From JAAZNO01 sp964508025 (GTDB taxonomy: Bacteria > Chloroflexota > Anaerolineae > B4-G1 > SLSP01): a stretch of DNA of 10,251 nucleotides. The position numbers and the translations under genes were made by a program. The stretch's first letter is position 1. Every line of letters starts with the position of its first letter. The notes under the pieces are model-generated. The model did not search any database. It saw only the letters and a program-made list of their open reading frames with translations, and was not told the origin of the DNA. Where the stretch lies: NCBI GenBank assembly GCA_964508025.1, contig CAZDSF010000107.1, forward strand, positions 1 to 10,251. Reading direction: 5' to 3'. Shown piece after piece: positions 5,831 through 10,251 of this stretch.

Positions 5831-8271
5831 GTAGGTACAAGCTGGTGCAGCCCAAAGCGGCGCGCAATTATGTGCTGAATCCGAGCGCGGAGGTGGCGGG
5901 GAATTTTTCGCAGTATGGCGGGGCAACGGTCACGCGCGAGCAGGGGATCAGCGCGTGGGGGGAATATAGCTACAAGATTGTGCCGGGAGGGACGGCGCGG
6001 GGGCTGACGCTACTCTGCTCTGCGGCGCCGGCCAGCGATCCGGCGCAGGTGATCTTTGCGGCGCGCGGGGTGAGCGGCGTGCTGACAGTGACTTCTACGG
6101 GGGTGGCGACGGCGACGGTCATACAGCCGCTCGGTGGGGGGTGGGTGCTATACCAGGCGGTGGGGGCGTTCACGTCGAAGGAAGTGCAGATCACGAATAG
6201 CAAGAACGAGACGTGGTATCTCGACGGAGTGACGCACACGGAAGGGACGCGCCTCCAGACCTATCTGGATGGGGATCAGCCGGGTTGCCGGTGGACGGGA
6301 ATACGGCACGGGTCGGCGAGTGTGCGCGATGGCAACACGCGCGCGGGTGGTGAGATTTATGATCTGGAAACGGATTTGTACTTCCGGGTGATCCGGCCGC
6401 TGGGCGGGATGGGCGCGCCGGAGAATATTCTGACGGCGCGCGTGGTGCGGCCGGGGGGGAGTGTGGAAGTGAGCCGCATCGGAGCACGGACGCTGATTTT
6501 GACGGGTTGGTTGCTGGCAAGCAGCCTGGCGACGATGAACGCGCGCTATGTGGCGTTGGGGGATGCGCTCAAGCCGGATGCGGTCCCGCTGGCGGCGGAT
6601 AGACGCCCGCAGCCGGTGCTGATCCAATACTGGGGGGATCAGCGGATTTTGCAGCTGCCGTCCGTACCAGCGGGTGGGCTGGAGGATTATGGCGACCCGG
6701 CGCATGGATTCAACATGCAGCTGGGACTACGCTTCGATGTGGGCGCGCCGTTCTGGAGCGATGTGATCGAGACGGCGATGGCGGTGACGACGGAGACGAG
6801 TGGCACAGCGCGGATGGTGATGGGGCGCATTCAGGGTGAGTGGGGGGTGCTGGGACCTCCGAGCCAGGTGAATGTGTATCGGAATCGCGGTATACGGGCG
6901 ATCGCGGAAACTGATGTCTGGGTGTACTTCGGCGGCGATTTCTTTGATTTTGATGCTAATGATCAGGATGTGTTGGTGCGCTATCACAAGGAAGACGGCA
7001 TGTGGGAGGCGCCGTATACAACTAAGCCAGATGGGGCTTTGCCGTATATCAATGCGATGATCGTCCTACCAGATGGACGGTTAGTGGTAGGAGGGAATCT
7101 GGATGAGATTGATGGCGTTACTGTAGATAATGTGGCGATCTATGATGAGGTTGCAGAAACCTGGGAGATGCTGGGCGATGGCCTGGCAGCCGGTTTTGTG
7201 CGAGATATGGCGTTTGACGCCCTTACGGGCGACATTTATGCCGTGATTGGAACGACGCAGTTATATCGTTTGCCGTTTGGATATACCACATGGGAAACGT
7301 ATGGAGCTCCTGCGGCTGGCGCCTTGGAAAAACTGGCGTTTGTGCTCACCAGTGATCCAGCGCGGAGTGTGTGGCTGTATGGCGGGGGTACGGGGCTGTA
7401 CCGGATGGCAGTGAATGCGGCGGTTCCTAAGTGGGAACAAATTACGGGACCGACAACGGTTACAGCGTTGGCAGCGGGAAATGCAGGGGAGATTTTTGTC
7501 GGCGGCATTCAGACACAGGGAGTTGGGACTGTGATCAATGCGGATGGTTCTGAGTCGCCGTTGTACATTGTCATCGCAGATGTGGATGTCACGCGGCGCG
7601 TCAATGCGCTACGTTTCGATGCAGGCACGGGCTGGTTGTATATTACCGGAGATTTTACGCGGTTGGGAACGGTGACGGCGCGGGCGTGCGCCAGGTATCG
7701 TTCGGGGTTGTTTTATCGAATGCCGATTGATTTGCCGCTGGAGCCGCCAACGGGACTGACCAGTTATGCGTTTCTGGTGGGGCGCGATGAATCGGCGTCC
7801 TCATTGCCGGTGTTCCCGTGGCTGCCTCCGCGGCCGCCTGCGGATACCAGAAATCTGTTTATCGGGTTCAGTACGACTGGTACAGCGACGTGGCCGGGGG
7901 GTATTTCGGCTTTAACTGCTACTGTGCCCGGAGGCGCGGAAACTCGGCCAGTTATTCGGTTGACTCGTGCTGGGGGTATCAGCGCAAAAATTGTGAGTGT
8001 TTTCAATCGAACGACCGGCGCAGAAATCACGTTGAATGTTCCGATGTTGGATGGGGAGACGATCACCATTGACCTGGTGAATCTGCGAGTTACCTCAGAT
8101 TACAATGGGCAACGGCGCGTGATTGTGCCAAAGCCAGGCAGCAAGATGGGCAGTTTTGCGCTGTTGCCCACGGGGAATCAAATTGATGTGCGCGTGGAGA
8201 ATGACGGGGCCACGTTGGCCGGCGTGCTGCGCTACGTGCAGCAGTATCACAGTTTTGCAGCGGCGGATTGA
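5827..8271 (+). CDS. Distal tail protein (Dit-like) with carbohydrate-binding-like N-terminus and inserted beta-propeller
   Basis: Position between tape measure and hub is that of Dit, the hexameric adaptor of the tail tip. At 814 residues it is two to three times an ordinary Dit. Reading domains in order: residues 13-160, a jelly-roll, carbohydrate-binding-like module beginning NYVLNPSAE and ending YLDGDQPGCRWTG; about 170-315, the Dit belt half, with TLILTGWLLASS and ending GAPFWSD; about 340-640, some six propeller-like blades, each with a glycine-rich strand such as VYFGGDF, LVVGGNL, WLYGGG, EIFVGGI and WLYITGDFT; about 675-814, the Dit galectin-like half, with FNRTTGAEITLNVPMLDGE, TITIDL, PGSKMGSFALLPTGNQIDV. 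So the propeller interrupts Dit at its domain junction. DNA for the propeller is low GC (58 of 120 in 7021-7140 versus 81 of 120 in 6541-6660). Likely a surface-binding baseplate protein; the domain calls are by eye. Confidence 0.8.
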   Translation: MSRYKLVQPKAARNYVLNPSAEVAGNFSQYGGATVTREQGISAWGEYSYKIVPGGTARGLTLLCSAAPASDPAQVIFAARGVSGVLTVTSTGVATATVIQPLGGGWVLYQAVGAFTSKEVQITNSKNETWYLDGVTHTEGTRLQTYLDGDQPGCRWTGIRHGSASVRDGNTRAGGEIYDLETDLYFRVIRPLGGMGAPENILTARVVRPGGSVEVSRIGARTLILTGWLLASSLATMNARYVALGDALKPDAVPLAADRRPQPVLIQYWGDQRILQLPSVPAGGLEDYGDPAHGFNMQLGLRFDVGAPFWSDVIETAMAVTTETSGTARMVMGRIQGEWGVLGPPSQVNVYRNRGIRAIAETDVWVYFGGDFFDFDANDQDVLVRYHKEDGMWEAPYTTKPDGALPYINAMIVLPDGRLVVGGNLDEIDGVTVDNVAIYDEVAETWEMLGDGLAAGFVRDMAFDALTGDIYAVIGTTQLYRLPFGYTTWETYGAPAAGALEKLAFVLTSDPARSVWLYGGGTGLYRMAVNAAVPKWEQITGPTTVTALAAGNAGEIFVGGIQTQGVGTVINADGSESPLYIVIADVDVTRRVNALRFDAGTGWLYITGDFTRLGTVTARACARYRSGLFYRMPIDLPLEPPTGLTSYAFLVGRDESASSLPVFPWLPPRPPADTRNLFIGFSTTGTATWPGGISALTATVPGGAETRPVIRLTRAGGISAKIVSVFNRTTGAEITLNVPMLDGETITIDLVNLRVTSDYNGQRRVIVPKPGSKMGSFALLPTGNQIDVRVENDGATLAGVLRYVQQYHSFAAAD

Positions 8272-9344
8272 TGATCTACGAATTGTGGCTGAAGACGCAG
8301 GGCGGCGGCCTGATTGCGGGGCCGCTGGTGGGCTTCACGCATCTCGAATGGAGTCTGGGGCTGAACCGTGTGGGGACGCTGTATGTGGCTTTCCCGGCAG
8401 CGGAGTTTGACCGGCTATGGTTCAATCAGCGCCTTATGGCAGATGTGTGGATCAGCGGAGGCGCGGAGCCGCTGCGCCTGCTCCAGAGGTTCTTTCTGTG
8501 GGACTTTGGCGGGGGCTGGCAGGGTGGGGCGCGGGTGGCCTGGCTGCGGGGTTACGATCTGAATGCCTTGGCGAACCTGCGGATTGTGAAAGCGACGGCA
8601 GGGTCAGCCGGGGCGCAAAAAAGTGGCGAGGCCACTGCGGTGATGGCAGAGTATGTGACCGAGGCGTTGCTGACCGACGTGGGGCGTGACATCTCGGCAG
8701 AGATGCCGTTGGAGGTGACGCCGGTGGGGAATGGCGAGACGATCTCGTACACGGCGAGCCGGGGACGTTTGCCGGCGGTGCTCGATGGCTGCGCGGCGGT
8801 GAGCGCGAAGGCGGGGACGCCGGTGCGCTGGTGGTTTGCGCCGCGCAGTGATGGCGCGGAGTTGCGCATCACCGGGCGGCCCTACGGGCGCGATCTGCGC
8901 GGGGCTGGGGGCCTGAGTGTGGAGCTCGGGACGGTGCAGAATGTGCAGTGGAGTTATGCCAGCGGGAACGCGGCGACTTACGGGTACATCGGCGGCCAGG
9001 GGCAGGGTGAGGAGCGCCTGGTCGTGGAAGTTGATCTGGGCGATGGCACGGCGTTGGGGCGCCGGGAAATGTGGGCGGAGAATGCGCAGATCACGGCGGC
9101 GGCGAGCCTGACGGCCTGGGGCGAGGCGCGGGTGTGGGAGCAGCGCGCCAAACGCGCGGCGACGGCATCGTTGGTGGATGCGCCGGGCTTTCGTTTTGGA
9201 TATGAGTGGGATTTGGGAGATTGGTTCACGGTTGAGGATGACGGGGTGGCTTTTGATGCGGAGGTGCTGGCGGTGACGGGGGTGGTGTCTGGAAAGCAGA
9301 GCCAGATCAAGGCGACGGTGCGCAATGATGAGGTGGCCTTATGA
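8271..9344 (+). CDS. Baseplate hub / tail-associated protein, ReqiPepy6 Gp37-like
   Basis: This 357-residue protein follows Dit and should be the trimeric hub closing the tail tube (gp27-like fold, N-terminal part of Tal proteins). It resembles the ReqiPepy6 Gp37-like family: opening YELWLKTQGGGLIAGPLVGF, then LEWSLGLNRVGTLYVAFPA, the LLQRFFLWDF strand, WLRGYDLNALANLRIV, and the long C-terminal part with VQNVQWSYASGNAATYGYIGG and YEWDLGDWFTVEDDGVAFDA. No C-terminal lysozyme or peptidase domain is fused, unlike many Tal proteins, so it ends with the hub. I prefer ATG 8271, overlapping the Dit stop as TGATG, over TTG 8268. No clear ribosome binding site is seen, so coupling to the upstream gene is likely. 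The stop overlaps the next ATG (ATGA). Confidence 0.87.
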   Translation: MIYELWLKTQGGGLIAGPLVGFTHLEWSLGLNRVGTLYVAFPAAEFDRLWFNQRLMADVWISGGAEPLRLLQRFFLWDFGGGWQGGARVAWLRGYDLNALANLRIVKATAGSAGAQKSGEATAVMAEYVTEALLTDVGRDISAEMPLEVTPVGNGETISYTASRGRLPAVLDGCAAVSAKAGTPVRWWFAPRSDGAELRITGRPYGRDLRGAGGLSVELGTVQNVQWSYASGNAATYGYIGGQGQGEERLVVEVDLGDGTALGRREMWAENAQITAAASLTAWGEARVWEQRAKRAATASLVDAPGFRFGYEWDLGDWFTVEDDGVAFDAEVLAVTGVVSGKQSQIKATVRNDEVAL

Positions 9345-9523
9345 TGGAGTTGATTGAGCAATTGCTGGCGCGGATCGTGGTGTTGGAGCGCTGGCGGGAG
9401 ACGCTGGTGCTGCCGGAGATTGCTGCCGGCAATGTGGGCGACTTGCAGGTGATCACGGCGGATTGTCAAGAGCTTTCAGGGGCAATTTCCAGAATTTCGG
9501 AAAACTGTAACACAACGTTCTAG
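9341..9523 (+). CDS. Short tail-fibre-like N-terminal fragment, last gene of the tail operon
   Basis: This 60-residue product begins with a good ribosome binding site (GAGGTG, 9330-9335) and an ATGA overlap with the hub gene, so it is translated. Residues 1-22 (MELIEQLLARIVVLERWRETL) form an amphipathic helix of the kind that starts tail fibre or collar proteins, and PEIAAGNVGDLQ follows. After that the sequence loses phage-structural character (ISENCNTTF) and its TAG stop falls inside an inverted repeat (9508-9543), exactly where base composition changes. It may be a complete small tip protein or, as I think more likely, the leftover start of a fibre gene whose remainder was lost or lies elsewhere. 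It is not a recognised family. Confidence 0.6.
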   Translation: MMELIEQLLARIVVLERWRETLVLPEIAAGNVGDLQVITADCQELSGAISRISENCNTTF

Positions 9524-9543
9524 TTTGTTCTAGTGTTGTGTTA
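9508..9543. repeat. Inverted repeat enclosing two direct repeats
   Basis: TAACACAAC (9508-9516) is the exact reverse complement of GTTGTGTTA (9535-9543). Between them GTTCTAGT occurs twice (9517-9524 and 9527-9534), separated by TT, so the whole 36-bp element is two direct 8-mers held by 9-bp inverted arms. It covers the stop codon of the preceding gene. It is not followed by a run of T, so it is a poor intrinsic terminator. A protein-binding or recombination site is possible. Confidence 0.6.
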
Positions 9544-9570
9544 GAGGCTCCGGGATGATGGCTCGCGGCT

Positions 9571-9630
9571 TGAGAGCTTATTATTAGAAGAGAATCTTAT
9601 TCTTCTTCGAGTTGTTTTTCTTTTTCTTAT
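9571..9630. other. AT-rich, pyrimidine-biased segment
   Basis: Only 16 of these 60 bases are G or C (27%), in a region where genes run at 60-70%. The plus strand from 9600 on is nearly all pyrimidine (T-runs at 9614-9618 and 9621-9625). A weak AGAAGA (9586-9591) and TCTTCT (9601-9606) pairing precedes the T-runs. It has no credible gene. It could be a DNA unwinding segment beside the TACGGTG repeats, or a weak terminator for the tail operon; neither is shown. Confidence 0.4.
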
Positions 9631-9750
9631 ACCCCCCTGATACGGTGTATTTGCACCGTAAAGTGTGTGCGCTGCACCAGGTTTACGGTGTGTATGCACG
9701 TGCAAATGCACCGTAAAGTGTGTGCGTTTGAGACGCGCTTGCACCAGGTT

Positions 9751-9779
9751 GGGGCGGGCGGGGTGGGTGCGGGGCGGGG
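9751..9779 (+). other. G-quadruplex motif
   Basis: Six runs of three or four G (9751-9754, 9756-9758, 9760-9763, 9765-9767, 9771-9774, 9776-9779) are separated by only 1 to 3 bases, well beyond the minimum for an intramolecular quadruplex on the plus strand. It lies between the two halves of the TACGGTG array and just before the terminator-like hairpin. It may stall polymerases or help termination; that is inference from the pattern. Confidence 0.6.
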
Positions 9780-9786
9780 TAAATGA

Positions 9787-9818
9787 AAACGCGCCGGGGT
9801 GGTGTTCCCGGCGCGTTT
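9787..9818. terminator. Terminator-like hairpin between convergent gene sets
   Basis: AAACGCGCCGGG (9787-9798) is perfectly complementary to CCCGGCGCGTTT (9807-9818), a 12-bp GC-rich stem with an 8-nt loop. Rightward RNA leaves the stem with GTTTGTGG, a poor U-tract; leftward RNA leaves it with GTTTTCATTT, a better one. It lies between the end of the tail operon and the end of the leftward cluster, so it could serve both, best for the leftward one. Confidence 0.65.
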
Positions 9819-9841
9819 GTGGTTACGGTGTGCCTGCACGT

Positions 9842-9869
9842 GGTTTACGGTGTTTTTACACCGTAAACC
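9842..9869. repeat. 12-bp perfect hairpin at the end of the leftward cluster
   Basis: GGTTTACGGTGT (9842-9853) pairs perfectly with ACACCGTAAACC (9858-9869) around a TTTT loop. It is the tightest TACGGTG pair and directly follows, in the leftward direction, the stop codon of the Cys-rich frame, sharing one base with it. There is no T-run beyond either arm, so it is more likely a dimeric protein site or RNA-stability hairpin than a terminator. Confidence 0.55.
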
Positions 9870-9989
9870 TAGCACGAAAGACATTCTGCACATTCCCAGT
9901 CTGTGGGGTCAAATGGCGTTCCGCTTTCTGCCCATTGGCGAAGTTTTTCATCGTCTGGCTTAAATTCTATGCCACATCCAGCAAGTCAT
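9869..9989 (-). pseudogene. Frameshifted small zinc-ribbon-like gene (Cys-rich C-terminus)
   Basis: Reading leftward, the frame ending with TAG at 9869-9871 is open for 38 codons and gives GCGIEFKPDDEKLRQWAESG then TPFDPTDWECAECLSC. Its acidic, balanced composition and C-A-E-C pair look like a real small zinc-binding protein. Yet the frame has no ATG, GTG or TTG and is closed upstream by TGA (9986-9988). An ATG at 9987-9989 in another frame gives MTCWM and then meets this frame: restoring two bases at the TGTG around 9972-9975 would yield a CWMCG...CAEC pair of CxxC motifs. So it appears to be a gene broken by a small indel, a sequencing error, or a non-standard frameshift. Medium-low certainty. 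Confidence 0.45.
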
Positions 9990-10133
9990 GGATGTCTTTG
10001 GCGTCGTGCGCAGGCGCGAGACAGCGACCCACCAGGTAATTCCTGTGTCTTCGTTTAACACGCGCGCCTTGTCTCCGTTGTATTCTGATACGATCACGGG
10101 CATCTCTCCGTCAAGGTACATTTCTCGTTTCAT
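9960..10133 (-). CDS. Small unknown phage protein, possibly frameshifted near its end
   Basis: This leftward gene of 57 residues starts at ATG 10133 with AGGCGGA as ribosome binding site 4 nt upstream; an in-frame upstream extension to 10208 is less likely because it would overlap the CPxCG gene in another frame. MKREMYLDGEMPVIVSEYNG then DKARVLNEDTGITWWVAVSR looks genuinely coding, a compact beta-rich fold. After residue 42 the sequence (TTPKTSMTCWMWHRI) turns unlike protein, while another frame reads DAKDIHDLLDVA before a TAG at 9967-9969. Removal of two bases near 10011-10016 would join the two as VSRLRDAKDIHDLLDVA. The tail may therefore be shifted by an indel. Function unknown; I do not recognise the family. 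Its codon use is less GC-rich than the tail genes. Confidence 0.55.
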   Translation of the reverse strand: MKREMYLDGEMPVIVSEYNGDKARVLNEDTGITWWVAVSRLRTTPKTSMTCWMWHRI

Positions 10134-10141
10134 TGTTCCGC

Positions 10142-10251
10142 CTAACCGTTTTGGCTTGAGCGGCGCGGCGCATTTATCCAGCCTGTGGGCTGCCCACAGA
10201 CTGGGCACTCTGCGTTCGGATCGTCCGCGTCCGCTCCTGTTAGGCGGATTG
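10142..10251 (-). CDS. C-terminus of a CPxCG zinc-knuckle protein (partial, runs off the window)
   Basis: Leftward from the right edge, one frame is open for 35 codons and ends at TAG 10142-10144. It reads IRLTGADADDPNAECPVCGQ and then PTGWINAPRRSSQNG. The CPVCG motif and acidic stretch before it indicate a small zinc-knuckle or zinc-ribbon protein, as found in early-region phage gene clusters. Its stop overlaps the ribosome binding site of the next leftward gene, 8 bases before that gene's ATG, which is operon-like spacing and supports both genes. The start and N-terminus are outside the window. Confidence 0.6.
   Translation of the reverse strand, partial: IRLTGADADDPNAECPVCGQPTGWINAPRRSSQNG

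Larger units (their letters stand above)
9641..9869. repeat. Iteron-like array of seven TACGGTG/CACCGTA copies
   Basis: TACGGTG occurs at 9641, 9684, 9824 and 9846 on the plus strand and as CACCGTA at 9654, 9709 and 9859. They are embedded in larger repeats: TGCACCGTAAAGTGTGTGCG is exact at 9652-9671 and 9707-9726; TTACGGTGTGNNTGCACGTG is at 9683-9702 and 9823-9842 (18 of 20 identical); TGCACCAGGTT is at 9673-9683 and 9740-9750. Opposed copies create hairpins at 9641-9660, 9682-9717 and 9842-9869. The spacing between copies is irregular, unlike CRISPR. The layout resembles replication initiator iterons or operators for a phage regulator. No gene is credible here; open frames across it are low complexity and Cys/Arg-rich. 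Confidence 0.7.

Noticed and set aside
5006..5926. Long minus-strand open frame opposite the tape measure and Dit genes
   Set aside because: Arg/His/Pro-rich, low-complexity product antiparallel to well-supported genes; a by-product of high GC and GCG codons. The same holds for minus-strand frames at 1236-2024 and 3382-3984.
9652..9750. Diversity-generating retroelement template/variable repeats
   Set aside because: The repeats are short, non-coding and exact, with no adenine-biased differences and no reverse transcriptase in view.
9641..9869. CRISPR array
   Set aside because: Repeats differ in orientation, length and spacing, and there are no spacers of uniform size or cas genes.
9665..10039. 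Rightward Cys/Arg-rich frame over the repeat array
   Set aside because: Its sequence is generated by the TACGGTG repeats and the G-run segment, then by the antisense of the small leftward genes; no ribosome binding site or domain.
9895..10205. 13-bp inverted repeat CCCAGTCTGTGGG at 9895-9907 and 10193-10205, and the 17-bp palindrome at 10183-10199
   Set aside because: Both lie in coding sequence of the small leftward genes; a single shared 13-mer is weak evidence given how many comparisons were made.
10137..10248. 10-bp inverted repeat of TCCGCCTAAC (10137-10146) and GTTAGGCGGA (10239-10248)
   Set aside because: One copy is explained by the ribosome binding site of the 57-residue gene, and the other is at the window edge; too short to claim.
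1..10251. tRNA or rRNA genes
   Set aside because: I saw no tRNA-like arm sets with GTTCRANNC or rRNA segments by eye; GTTCTAGT in the inverted repeat at 9508-9543 is not in a cloverleaf.

Overview
The window is the head-to-tail connector and tail block of a long, non-contractile-tailed (siphovirus-type) phage or prophage, followed by a repeat-rich non-coding region and the 3' ends of a leftward cluster of small genes. Coding DNA on the left is GC-rich (about 65-70% where I counted) with heavy GCG/GTG codon use. Gene order is classical: a small gene that normally sits after the major capsid gene, gp6-type connector, SPP1 gp16-type head closure protein, HK97 gp10-type protein, gp17-type tail completion protein, tail tube (two tandem copies), tail assembly chaperone with frameshifted second frame, tape measure, distal tail protein, baseplate hub. 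No sheath protein is present. The host cannot be fixed from sequence alone. The hub resembles the ReqiPepy6 Gp37-like family, and together with the base composition this suggests a GC-rich Gram-positive or Chloroflexota-type host; that is weak inference.

Positions 21-9523 form one rightward operon. Genes are joined by TGATG, ATGA or GTGA overlaps or separated by fewer than 40 bases, so they are almost certainly co-transcribed and partly translationally coupled. The connector genes (387-2114) build the neck. The tube genes (2125-2976) give two paralogous tube subunits. The chaperone pair (2990-3678) has a textbook -1 slippery heptamer and a 9-bp stem 9 nt downstream. The tape measure (3686-5830) sets tail length. 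The 814-residue distal tail protein (5827-8271) seems to be a Dit split by an inserted beta-propeller and preceded by a carbohydrate-binding-like domain. The hub (8271-9344) closes the tip. The last rightward gene (9341-9523) is only 60 residues and looks like the start of a tail fibre gene that breaks off inside an inverted repeat.

Positions 9524-9868 have no credible gene but much structure: an inverted repeat with nested direct repeats, a 60-bp stretch at 27% GC, seven copies of TACGGTG in both orientations organised as direct repeats and hairpins, a six-run G-quadruplex motif, and a GC-rich terminator-like hairpin. The tail operon and the leftward cluster converge here. The arrangement would suit a replication origin or a regulator-binding region, but no function is shown.

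From 9869 to the right edge the coding strand is minus and base composition is more moderate. I see the C-terminus of a CPxCG protein running off the window, a small protein with a good start and ribosome binding site, and a Cys-rich zinc-ribbon-like frame that lacks any start codon and so looks frameshifted. No lysis, integrase, packaging or complete receptor-binding genes lie in the window.
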